This document shows, one piece after another, positions 8,022-14,682 of a stretch of 14,754 nucleotides of DNA. The translations under genes were made by a program, and so were the position numbers. The stretch lies in contig JAGVOC010000292.1 in assembly GCA_020052975.1 (NCBI GenBank), positions 1 to 14,754 on the forward strand. The letters run 5' to 3'. The stretch is from Desulfobacterales bacterium (GTDB taxonomy: Bacteria > Desulfobacterota > Desulfobacteria > Desulfobacterales > RPRI01). Every line of letters starts with the position of its first letter. The stretch's first letter is position 1. The notes beneath the pieces were generated by a model, which was not told where the DNA came from, made no database searches, and was given only the letters and a program-made list of their open reading frames with translations.

Positions 8022-8435
8022 ATGATTGACAGGATAATAAAAGACACAAAAGCAGTTTTTGGAAAAAACCTTGTATCAGTGGTGCTTTTTGGCTCGTATG
8101 CAACCGGGAAACAGAAGGAGGCGTCTGATATAGACATACTTGTTATTGCAGATAAACTGCCTTTATCAAGGAAAGAAAGGCTTTCAATTATTCTTTCAAT
8201 AACCCAAAAATATCTGTTAAAAGGTAAAACTGTTTCTATTATTCTCAGATCGAAAGATGAAATAAAGAACGGATTTGAATATTATAATCCTCTGCTTTTG
8301 AGCATATCTGAAAATTACAGGCTGCTTCACGACAGAGAAAAATTTTTTTCATCCCTCATGAAGGGCATAAAAAACAGGATTGCACAAAGGGAAATCCAAA
8401 AGTTTTCCGATTTCTCATGGAGAATAGCTGTGTAA
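8022..8435 (+). CDS. MNT-type minimal nucleotidyltransferase (antitoxin-like)
   Basis: A 137-residue protein starts after a strong ribosome site (AGGAGA). It carries the Pol-beta nucleotidyltransferase signature GSYATGKQKEASDIDILV at about residues 25-42: the GS motif followed by the DxD metal-binding pair. The remaining fold (IILRSKDEIKNGFEYYNPLL) fits minimal nucleotidyltransferases. Family members pair with HEPN proteins as toxin-antitoxin modules, where the MNT partner can AMPylate the HEPN RNase and neutralise it. Here the stop codon overlaps the downstream HEPN gene start (TAATG), so the two are translationally coupled. Cas1 starts only 12 nt after the HEPN gene, which places the pair in the CRISPR adaptation operon. 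The role as antitoxin or as a CRISPR accessory is inferred. Confidence 0.85.
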   Translation: MIDRIIKDTKAVFGKNLVSVVLFGSYATGKQKEASDIDILVIADKLPLSRKERLSIILSITQKYLLKGKTVSIILRSKDEIKNGFEYYNPLLLSISENYRLLHDREKFFSSLMKGIKNRIAQREIQKFSDFSWRIAV

Positions 8436-8884
8436 TGCAACACGACAAGATCCGGAAAGAAGTCACTATTTCAAACAGTTTCATAAAAACTGCAAAATCT
8501 GATCTCAACTCTGCAAGAATTCTCTTAAAAAACAAAGAATACAATAATTCTCTATACCATAGTCAACAGGCTATAGAGAAAATACTCAAGGCCATGCTGG
8601 CTCTCAAAGGCTGTTTTATCTATAAGCATGAAGTAATAGCAGAATTCTGTAATGTGTTCAGGAGAACAATTCCTTTGGATTTCATAAAACTGGTAGAAGA
8701 TAAAGGGTTTAAAATCGAGCAGGAGGGAAGCAGTTTCAGATATCCGGATTTCAGTGGGGTAGAAATTTTTAACCCTGTAGAAGAATTTGATAAAGAAGAT
8801 GCTAAAGAAGGCTATAGGACAGCTAAAGAAATCATATCCAGAGCAAGAAAGGAACTAATAAAGATTAAAAAGGGGCTGTCCTAA
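8435..8884 (+). CDS. HEPN domain protein, partner of the MNT nucleotidyltransferase
   Basis: The preferred start is the ATG at 8435 inside TAATG, overlapping the MNT stop, with GGAG about 12 nt upstream. An in-frame ATG at 8417 would add six residues. The protein has about 149 residues. Its N-terminal half shows the hallmark HEPN helices, FIKTAKSDLNSARILLKNKE and YNNSLYHSQQAIEKILKAML, followed by KHEVIAEF and later FRYPDF and a helical EDAKEGYRTAKEIISRARKE. This places it in the HEPN (PF05168-like) family that pairs with MNT proteins. I do not see the RX4-6H catalytic motif of RNase-active HEPN toxins, so ribonuclease activity is uncertain. Only 12 nt separate it from the likely cas1 start. 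Confidence 0.8.
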   Translation: MQHDKIRKEVTISNSFIKTAKSDLNSARILLKNKEYNNSLYHSQQAIEKILKAMLALKGCFIYKHEVIAEFCNVFRRTIPLDFIKLVEDKGFKIEQEGSSFRYPDFSGVEIFNPVEEFDKEDAKEGYRTAKEIISRARKELIKIKKGLS

Positions 8885-8896
8885 GATAATTATAGA

Positions 8897-9896
8897 ATGG
8901 CAAATCTCTATCTTACCGAGCAAGGCTCCGTTCTCCGCAAGACCGGGGACAGGCTTTATTGTGCAGAAGGACGGCGAAACTCTCCTGGACATACAATGCA
9001 GCAAGATAAACGCCATATTGATCTTCGGCAATGTTCAGTTCACCACCCAGGCGGTGCATGAACTTTTCGAGCACGGCATTGAGATGGCATTGCTTACAAG
9101 AACAGGAAGGTTAATAGGCCAGATAACGTCACCTGCGACAAAGAACATTGAACTCCGGGTCTTGCAATTCAAGAGAAATGACGATATTGCATTTAAACTT
9201 AATCTATCAAAAAGTATCGTTACCGGCAAGGTCGGCAATTGCGTCGCACTTCTGGAATCATTTTCATATAACCATCCAAGTGCCGATCTCGGCGTTGAAA
9301 TTTCCGGGATTGAGGCGCTGACAAGAGATATTTCAGGATCAGCCAACGTTGCGTCGCTAAGAGGTATTGAAGGCACGGTTGCCAGAACGTATTTCAGCGG
9401 GTTCGGCAAAATGATTCTTGGCGAATTCACATTCGAAGGCAGAAAAAAGCATCCATCGACCGATCCGCTAAACGCGCTTCTTTCTTTCGGATACACATTA
9501 GTCTTCAACGAAATCTCCTCATTGCTGGACGGCCTCGGATTCGATCCCTACCTTGGCTATTTCCACGAAGTTGAATACGGCAGGGCGTCTCTGGCATGTG
9601 ATATTCAGGAGGAATTCAGGGCGGCAGTTGACCGGTTTACGCTTTATCTTGTAAATAACAGGATGCTGAATAAAGACGATTTCTATCAAAACCAGAAAGA
9701 CAGCAGCGTGTATTTGAAACGTGACGCAATGAAAAAATATTTCGGCGAGTATGAAAAAAATCTGAACCGCGAGTTTGTACATCCCGTCACAAAAGAGAAC
9801 ACCACATTGAGGAAGTGCTTCAGGATACAGGCGGAACGGTTGGCAAATGTTATTAAGAGCGGTGAAGTATACTCGCCGTTCAACCTTGAGGTCTGA
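8897..9896 (+). CDS. cas1: CRISPR-associated integrase Cas1, carrying an N-terminal +1 frameshift
   Basis: Cas1 is the integrase that inserts new spacers together with Cas2. From the ATG at 8897 the frame encodes the canonical Cas1 N-terminus MANLYLTEQGSVLRKTGDRL. It then breaks near 8954-8960 (CTTTATTG). The rest continues one frame over from a GTG at 8961 as 311 residues starting QKDGETLLDIQ. Removing a single T restores GDRLIVQKDGETLL, the family consensus, and gives about 332 residues. Catalytic residues are intact: Glu137 (RGIEG), His202 (GYFHEVEYGR) and Asp214 (ACDIQEEF), numbered from the GTG. The stop lies one base before cas2. Without the shift repaired, the product would lack its first ~21 residues, part of the N-terminal beta domain. 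The frameshift may be real inactivation or a homopolymer sequencing error. Confidence 0.9.
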
Positions 9897-9897
9897 T

Positions 9898-10170
9898 ATG
9901 TTTTATATTGTTTCGTATGACATTCCCAATGACCGGAAGCGGAATAAGGTTACAAAGACCCTCCTTGATTTCGGGGCACGGGTTCAGTACAGTGTTTTCG
10001 AATGCATACTTGATAGCAAACTGCTCGAAAAGATGACGACAAAGCTGGCAAAGATGGTATCCGACGAGGATAGCGTGAGGATTTATGCCCTATGCGCCAA
10101 GTGCGAGGGAGTAGCTAAGGTTCTGGGCAAAGGAGAACTCACAAAAGACGAGGATGTCTTTATTTTATAA
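9898..10170 (+). CDS. cas2: CRISPR-associated endonuclease-fold protein Cas2
   Basis: The start is the ATG at 9898, one base after the cas1 stop, giving 90 residues. The longer open frame from 9847 only overlaps cas1. The sequence MFYIVSYDIPNDRKRNKV is a textbook Cas2 N-terminus with the conserved Asp8 after beta strand 1. It continues with LLDFGARVQYSVFEC and SVRIYALCAKC, the ferredoxin-like core. Cas2 dimers bridge two Cas1 dimers in the spacer-integration complex. The gene seems intact and is followed by the CRISPR leader. Confidence 0.95.
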   Translation: MFYIVSYDIPNDRKRNKVTKTLLDFGARVQYSVFECILDSKLLEKMTTKLAKMVSDEDSVRIYALCAKCEGVAKVLGKGELTKDEDVFIL

Positions 10171-10369
10171 ATGGTTACACGAACTTTTGCGACGGGGCAA
10201 AAACAGGGGGTGGTTAGAGAAGATGATGAAACCTCCTGTATATAATGAATAATTTGTTCTTTGACAACTGAGGAAATTTCCTTATCTGGGTTGTTGAATT
10301 GTTGAAAAATCCAGGTTACAGGAATATATATTCTAACCAATTGATTTTATTGGTGAATAAGGAGGTGCC
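10171..10369 (+). promoter_or_regulatory. CRISPR leader between cas2 and the array
   Basis: About 200 nt with no gene. It includes a TATAAT at 10241-10246 and the motif TTTGTTCTTTGACAAC at 10253-10268, which contains TTGACA. That motif is shared exactly with the eroded array at 7648. The leader ends in GGTGCC directly before repeat 1. The array and cas genes lie on the same strand, so transcription of the array is probably rightward. Confidence 0.65.
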
Positions 10370-10619
10370 AAGAGAACCTAAGACTTGATGAATAAAGGAT
10401 TGCGACCTTTGGATTCTCAATCCATCCTTGCATTACATTTGCATCAATACAAGAGAACCTAAGACTTGATGAATAAAGGATTGCGACCTGATACCAGACG
10501 ACTCTTGCCTGCTCTGTTCATTAAGAGAACCTAAGACTTGATGAATAAAGGATTGCGACTTCTTCTCCGATCCGATTCTTCCCACAGATACAAGATCAAA
10601 GAGAACCTAAGACATGATG
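10370..10619 (+). CRISPR. Short CRISPR array: three perfect 37-nt repeats plus one truncated repeat
   Basis: Identical repeats lie at 10370-10406, 10451-10487 and 10523-10559. They begin AAGAGAACCTAAG and end AAAGGATTGCGAC. Spacers are 44, 35 and 39 nt (10407-10450, 10488-10522, 10560-10598). A fourth copy starts at 10599, matches for 15 nt, has one mismatch at 10614, matches TGATG, and then turns into transposase-pseudogene sequence. The repeat 3' end resembles the GGATTGAAAC type, giving a putative 8-nt crRNA handle ATTGCGAC if read rightward. Variable spacer length suits type III systems, but the subtype cannot be fixed because no effector gene is present. Confidence 0.95.
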
Positions 10620-10884
10620 CTCCCGTGGTGCTGCATCATGTAATGGCAAGAGGGATAGAGCAAGGTCTGATATTCAGAGATGACCGTGACAGGGAAGACT
10701 TTATTCGGCGGTTAGCGGAACTTTCTTTGAAGCAGGCATGGATCATATATGCATGGGCTTTGATGCCCAATCATTTCCATGTCCTTGTCAGATCAGGCAC
10801 CCCCCCTGTCGCGAAACCTGAGAGCATTAATGAAGCGGCTACGCAGGATACTTCAATCGTCGGCATAATAGACACGGTAATTTG
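10614..10884 (+). pseudogene. Broken REP-type tyrosine transposase fragment joined to the CRISPR array
   Basis: The sequence encodes HDAPVVLHHVMARGIEQGL, then FRDDRDREDFIRRLAEL and WALMPNHFHVLVRSGTP. This is the N-terminal Y1 domain with its HUH motif but without the first ~7 residues, which the CRISPR repeat replaces. At the C-run near 10799-10806 the frame shifts and continues as LSRNLRALMKRL. A second shift leads to GYFNRRHNRHGNL ending about 10884. The region downstream of that is missing. The order of homologous segments is conserved, so this is one decayed gene with at least two frameshifts and both ends lost. It is related to, but clearly diverged from, the intact transposase at 6421. 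Confidence 0.75.
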
Positions 10885-11122
10885 ATTATAATCCTTGGAC
10901 ATACAAATTATCCTTTAAAGTTATCATTTAAGTTATGGTTACTCTAAATTATGATATTGTATTTTAAACATAATTAATCATAATAATTAAAATAGATAAT
11001 AACTATGTATTAAAAAATATACATAGAATTAAGCGATGACATTAATGAATTAAATATATTATTCATGTGATATAGATTAAATCTATTTGACTTATCGATA
11101 TAATAAATATGATAATTCAACT
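10885..11122. other. Very AT-rich intergenic region before the tRNA
   Basis: No gene is supported here. A hand count gives 17% GC over 10981-11100. It contains an inverted repeat with 8-bp arms (CTATGTAT / ATACATAG) at 11003-11026 and another with 6-bp arms (ATAGAT / ATCTAT) at 11072-11086. It probably holds the tRNA/selB promoter region. The abrupt composition change separates it from the CRISPR remnant. Confidence 0.6.
11087..11113 (+). promoter_or_regulatory. Candidate sigma-70-type promoter for the tRNA and selB
   Basis: TTGACT at 11087-11092 and TATGAT at 11108-11113, separated by 15 nt, would start transcription close to the tRNA 5' end at 11123. TATAAT at 11099-11104 is an alternative -10. 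The spacing is shorter than the optimum, and AT-rich DNA yields such matches easily. Confidence 0.35.
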
Positions 11123-11217
11123 GGAGGGTAGGGGGCTGGGGCCTCACCTGGTCTGCAAAACCAGTGCATGAGTGAAAAAAAGCTCATGGTGGGTTCGATT
11201 CCCACTTCCCTTCTCCA
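11123..11217 (+). tRNA. Selenocysteine-type tRNA body with Cys anticodon GCA and U73
   Basis: The 95-nt cloverleaf includes an encoded CCA (11215-11217). The acceptor is GGAGGGTA (11123-11130) against TTCCCTTC (11206-11213), with one G-U and one U-U pair. The D arm is 11132-11136/11141-11145 with a 4-nt loop TGGG. The anticodon arm is CTGGT/ACCAG (11148-11152/11160-11164) with loop CTGCAAA, so the anticodon is GCA at 11155-11157. The long variable arm has 6 bp (11167-11172/11183-11188) and a 10-nt loop. The T arm is GTGGG/CCCAC (11189-11193/11201-11205). A long variable arm, a 4-nt D loop and an approximately 8+5 bp acceptor/T branch are tRNA-Sec traits, and selB follows 24 nt later. However, GCA and discriminator U73 (11214) are the cysteine identity elements, whereas tRNA-Sec normally has UCA and G73. 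It may be a Sec-mimicking tRNA-Cys or a recoded selC. Confidence 0.8.
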
Positions 11218-11241
11218 AAAACTTATCTTCATGAGAAAATC

Positions 11242-13161
11242 ATGCATTACAGAATCCTCGGAACAGCAGGACATATCGATCATGGCAAGAGCGCCCTTGT
11301 AAAAGCTCTCACCGGGATAGATCCCGATCGCCTCAAGGAAGAAAAAGAACGAGGGATAACGATTGATCTTGGTTTTGCTGACCTGAGATATCCTGCTGGC
11401 CTTACCGTGGGCATAGTTGATGTGCCGGGTCATGAACGCCTCATCAGGAATATGCTTGCAGGAGCGGGCGGAATTGATATGGTTCTTCTTGTTATCGATG
11501 CAGACGAAGGAGTCATGCCGCAGAGCAGGGAACACCTTCATATATGCAATTTACTGAGAATTAAAACCGGTATTATCGCTATAACAAAGGTAGATATTGT
11601 AGACGATGAATGGCTCGATCTGGTAAAGGAAGATGTCAGGGCCTTTGTTGCGGGCTCATTCCTTGAAAATGCACAGATTGTTCCTGTCTCTTCGAAGACC
11701 ATGCTGAATATCGAACTGCTCAAAGATAAGATCAGGGAAGTTGCTTTAACAGTTATTCCAAAATCTGCAAAGGGTATTTTTCGCTTACCCATAGACAGGG
11801 TCTTTACCTTAAAAGGGTTTGGAACTGTTGTAACAGGTACTGCTGTTTCAGGGGTCATATCCTTGAATGATGAAGTAAATATTCTTCCGAGCAATATCAA
11901 AAGTAAAGTGCGAGGCCTGCACAGTCATGGCAAGTCTATTGAAAAAGCCTATGCGGGACAAAGAGTTGCAATTAACCTTCAGGGTGTTGAGAAAGAGGCA
12001 TTAAAAAGGGGTGATGCAGTAGTTATGCCCGGCAGGTTCATCCCTTCAACCGTGATTGATGCAAAATTGGAACTCCTTCCCAATGCACCGGAACTGAAGA
12101 GCAGGGACATCGTACATCTCCATAGCGGGACGTCAGAAAACATGGCGAGGATTATTTTATACAAAAGGAAAAAAATGGGGCCGGGTGAATCATGGTATTG
12201 TCAGTTCAGGCTTCAGGAACCGGTTATAGTCATGTCAGGCGACAGATTTATAATCAGAAGATTTTCACCGCTTGATACTATAGGGGGCGGAGTGATTCTC
12301 GATCCCACTTCTTATAAAATGAGCCATAGGAGAAATCTTGAAAGCCTGCCCATTATGGAAAGTGGTTCACTGACGGAAAAAATCGAAGCAAAAGTAATGC
12401 GTTCAGGTATTCAAGGAATATCTGCTCCTTTCATTGAAGGCTGGATTCATGCAGATATCCCGGTTATTCACAATGCTATTACAGAACTCAGGGAAAATGG
12501 TAGTATTCTCATGAACGGCGATTTGTTGATACATAAAAATATATTTCACCGTGTTGGGGAGCTCGCGAAAAGTGCGCTGATCTATTTCCATAAAAAAAAT
12601 CCCCTCAAAGCCGGAATGCCGAAAGAGGAACTCAGAAGTTGCCTGAATATGCAACCAAAATTCTTTGACTTCATCGTTGCCAAATTACCGGAATTAATTA
12701 TAGAGAGAGATATTGCAAGATTTTCTTCGTTCATTACCTTATTAACACAGGAGGACAATGAACTCAAAAACAAAGTCCTTGCAATTATTGAGAAATCGGG
12801 ATGTCGTCCTCCACTGAGAGAAGAAATCTGTCAAGCACTCCTTGTTGAACCGGGCAAGTTATCAGATATCATGAAAATTCTCACAAAACAGGGATTACTG
12901 ATAAGAATAAACGATTCACTTTATCTCGCATCATCGATATTCAAAAAAATAGTAGAACAATTAAAATTATTCTTTGGTACGAAATCCGGGATGACTGTTA
13001 AGGAATTCAAGCAGTGTTGCGGAGTTGGAAGTAAATATGCCATCCACTTTCTCGACTATCTCGATTCTGTTCAGGTTACACGACGGATAGGGGATATAAG
13101 GATATTACTGAAAAATGAGAACGAGCAGGAAGAATATATTGCAGAGCACGTTTTGCATTAA
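11242..13161 (+). CDS. selB: Selenocysteine-specific translation elongation factor SelB
   Basis: SelB delivers Sec-tRNA to ribosomes at SECIS-marked codons. The 639-residue length fits (E. coli SelB has 614). GTPase motifs are complete: G1 AGHIDHGKS (9-17), G2 Thr40 in [11 protein letters not shown]3 DVPGH (60-64), G4 TKVD (115-118) and G5 SSK (150-152). An [21 protein letters not shown] segment marks domain II, as in other SelB proteins. The C-terminal ~270 residues contain winged-helix repeats of the SECIS-binding domain, with segments such as [23 protein letters not shown] and [22 protein letters not shown]. The start ATG at 11242 has only a weak upstream purine run (ATGAGAAAATC). The gene lies 24 nt behind the unusual tRNA and is probably co-transcribed with it. 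No selA is in the window. Confidence 0.95.
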   Translation: MHYRILGTAGHIDHGKSALVKALTGIDPDRLKEEKERGITIDLGFADLRYPAGLTVGIVDVPGHERLIRNMLAGAGGIDMVLLVIDADEGVMPQSREHLHICNLLRIKTGIIAITKVDIVDDEWLDLVKEDVRAFVAGSFLENAQIVPVSSKTMLNIELLKDKIREVALTVIPKSAKGIFRLPIDRVFTLKGFGTVVTGTAVSGVISLNDEVNILPSNIKSKVRGLHSHGKSIEKAYAGQRVAINLQGVEKEALKRGDAVVMPGRFIPSTVIDAKLELLPNAPELKSRDIVHLHSGTSENMARIILYKRKKMGPGESWYCQFRLQEPVIVMSGDRFIIRRFSPLDTIGGGVILDPTSYKMSHRRNLESLPIMESGSLTEKIEAKVMRSGIQGISAPFIEGWIHADIPVIHNAITELRENGSILMNGDLLIHKNIFHRVGELAKSALIYFHKKNPLKAGMPKEELRSCLNMQPKFFDFIVAKLPELIIERDIARFSSFITLLTQEDNELKNKVLAIIEKSGCRPPLREEICQALLVEPGKLSDIMKILTKQGLLIRINDSLYLASSIFKKIVEQLKLFFGTKSGMTVKEFKQCCGVGSKYAIHFLDYLDSVQVTRRIGDIRILLKNENEQEEYIAEHVLH

Positions 13162-13272
13162 CATGTTCTGCCGTACTTGTTCGGTTGAGTTCCATGACCA
13201 GCAATGTCAACCCTTTCAGACCTTTCACCTATGACAATATTTTACGTAGTTATCTTTATCTGCATTTATGGG

Positions 13273-13278
13273 TATAAT
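13273..13278 (+). promoter_or_regulatory. Candidate -10 box upstream of the HAD phosphatase gene
   Basis: A perfect TATAAT lies 28 nt upstream of the preferred GTG start. No good -35 element is visible. The gap of about 145 nt after selB suggests an independent promoter. Confidence 0.3.
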
Positions 13279-13305
13279 GTATAAAAATGCAGGGAGGTGC
13301 TCGCT

Positions 13306-13776
13306 GTGTTTGTGATCGATATACCGGGATATGGGCTTCTCGAACTCGAGCATTTTGTAACTGACTTTTCGGGGACGCTCTCCGAGGATGGAATCATTCT
13401 AGAAGGGGTTAAGGAAAAACTCAACGAACTTGCGCAACACCTGAAGATTCATATACTAACCTCGGATACATTCGGAAGCGCCAGGGAAGAACTGCGAGGA
13501 ATAAATTGCATAGTTCATGTACTTGAAGGTGAAGATCATACGGCACAGAAGGAAAATTACGTAAAGAGCCTTGGCGCTGAAAGAGTCGCAGCGCTCGGAA
13601 ATGGAAACAATGATTCACGGATGCTGAGAGCATCAAAGCTCGGAATTGTTCTATGTCTCAGGGAGGGCTGTTCACGAAAGACTTTCTGCGCGGCACAAGT
13701 TTTTGTAGTGTCTCCCATTGATGCGATTGAACTGTTTCTCTATCCTAAAAGGCTTACTGCAACCCTGAGAGTTTAG
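13306..13776 (+). CDS. Soluble P-type-ATPase-like HAD phosphatase
   Basis: The preferred start is the GTG at 13306, 8 nt after AGGGAGG (13291-13297). A GTG at 13297 overlaps that ribosome site and is less likely. The product has about 156 residues. It contains the HAD motifs: DFSGTLSEDG, with the nucleophile Asp in a DxxGT context, then LTSD, then GNGNNDSRML, the acidic metal-binding loop of P-type ATPases. There are no membrane segments, so the protein corresponds to the free-standing P-domain-like HAD family known as soluble P-type ATPases. The N-terminal IPGYGLLELEHFVTDFSGTL and the ending LFLYPKRLTATLRV match that family as I remember it. The substrate is unknown. The first motif has Ser rather than the more common Asn in DFNGT, which is a mild variation. 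Confidence 0.75.
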   Translation: MFVIDIPGYGLLELEHFVTDFSGTLSEDGIILEGVKEKLNELAQHLKIHILTSDTFGSAREELRGINCIVHVLEGEDHTAQKENYVKSLGAERVAALGNGNNDSRMLRASKLGIVLCLREGCSRKTFCAAQVFVVSPIDAIELFLYPKRLTATLRV

Positions 13777-13901
13777 CCCGGTTAGTCATTAAATCCCAAG
13801 TAAATACGGCGGATACAGTATTTATTATCAGATATGAATGATCAGGCTCGACGGGAGAGCTTACAGGAAAAGGCCTGACTTCATCAGAGAAATTCCCCCG
13901 G

Positions 13902-14642
13902 TCAATGTAACGCGTAAACAACCGGAACAGTAATCTCCGCCTTGACCGGAGGAGGAGGGAAGGGTGAGGCCCTCTTGACTGTTTCCACTGCATTTTTGTC
14001 GAGAATGTCTTTCCCCGAGCTTTGTTTGACCTTGATGTCACTGATACGTCCGTCACTCAGAATGAGGAATGAAACGGTCACTTTCCCCTGCCAGCCCATA
14101 TGGCGTGCAAACATGGGATACGTAATGTTTTTCTGGATTAAATCACGGATATAGAGAAAGTTATTCTTAACATAAAGCGTATATGGGGGGACCGGCATAT
14201 CCTGTGAAGCTGATTTTTCCCCTTCATCATTCCTTGAGAGAAGAACTCCGCTTGCGAATGCAGAGAAATCGGCAGAGTGAGGCAGTTTGCTGGTCGACTC
14301 ATTCTCTGGTTTTTCCTCCGGGGAAGTTACAGGCAGTGTTTCTCTGCTTGGCGATTTTGTATATTCCACGACTGTTTTTTGTGGAATACCTTGCAGTGGC
14401 AGTTCAGGCCTTGATGGTTGTATGAGATTTTTCTGCCTGGTGTTTGCTGCGTTCCTGAGTATTTCTTCTGAAGGAAGATGCATATGGTTCTGAGTCTCTT
14501 TCTCCAAAACATCCAGAGTTGATAAGTTAATGACCATTACTGTTTCCCTTGTCATCAGACGGGTGCTGACGGTGAGCAGAGAAAGGATAATCAGGATATG
14601 CACAAGGAGGGAAAGCTGGAATGCCTTGATGTGATTTTTCAT
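13902..14642 (-). CDS. TonB-family energy transducer protein
   Basis: The preferred start is the ATG whose complement lies at 14640-14642, giving 246 residues. An upstream TTG at 14649-14651 would add three. The N-terminus AFQLSLLVHILIILSLLTVS is the single transmembrane anchor. A long Pro/Glu/Ser-rich linker spans the periplasm. The last ~90 residues are a TonB C-terminal domain: YPMFARHMGWQGKVTVSFLI, LSDGRISDIKVKQSSGKDIL, then FPPPPVKAEITVPVVYAL. Such proteins carry proton-motive energy from ExbB/ExbD to outer-membrane receptors, implying a diderm cell. No exbB, exbD or receptor gene is adjacent. It converges with the HAD gene across a 125-nt gap without a clear terminator. Some family members serve other envelope functions, so the specific partner is unknown. 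Confidence 0.85.
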   Translation of the reverse strand: MKNHIKAFQLSLLVHILIILSLLTVSTRLMTRETVMVINLSTLDVLEKETQNHMHLPSEEILRNAANTRQKNLIQPSRPELPLQGIPQKTVVEYTKSPSRETLPVTSPEEKPENESTSKLPHSADFSAFASGVLLSRNDEGEKSASQDMPVPPYTLYVKNNFLYIRDLIQKNITYPMFARHMGWQGKVTVSFLILSDGRISDIKVKQSSGKDILDKNAVETVKRASPFPPPPVKAEITVPVVYALH

Positions 14643-14673
14643 ATCTTTCAAGTCAGGTAATTTGACTGCTCTT

Positions 14674-14682
14674 ATTGTAGCA
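14674..14682 (-). promoter_or_regulatory. Candidate extended -10 promoter of the tonB-like gene
   Basis: Read on the minus strand, TGC-TACAAT lies about 32 nt upstream of the preferred ATG. It matches an extended -10 element with one mismatch. The -35 region is weak. Confidence 0.3.

Noticed and set aside
10538..10885. Open frame starting inside a CRISPR repeat and running into transposase sequence
   Set aside because: Its start is repeat and spacer DNA, and the transposase part is truncated and frameshifted. It is a chance fusion, annotated as array plus pseudogene.
11123..11217. Reading the tRNA as an ordinary tRNA-Cys, Ser or Leu
   Set aside because: Ordinary tRNA-Cys has a 4-5 nt variable loop and a 7+5 bp branch. 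Ser and Leu do not carry GCA with U73. The 4-nt D loop, long acceptor branch and neighbouring selB favour a Sec-type origin.
11092..11541. Minus-strand open frame over the tRNA and selB start
   Set aside because: It runs through the tRNA gene in antisense and contains the familiar spurious RREVGIEPTMSF-type string produced by translating tRNA complements.
13841..13880. Possible terminator hairpin (TCAGGC / GCCTGA) between the HAD and tonB-like genes
   Set aside because: Only 6-bp arms with a loop of about 25 nt and no T-run on either strand.
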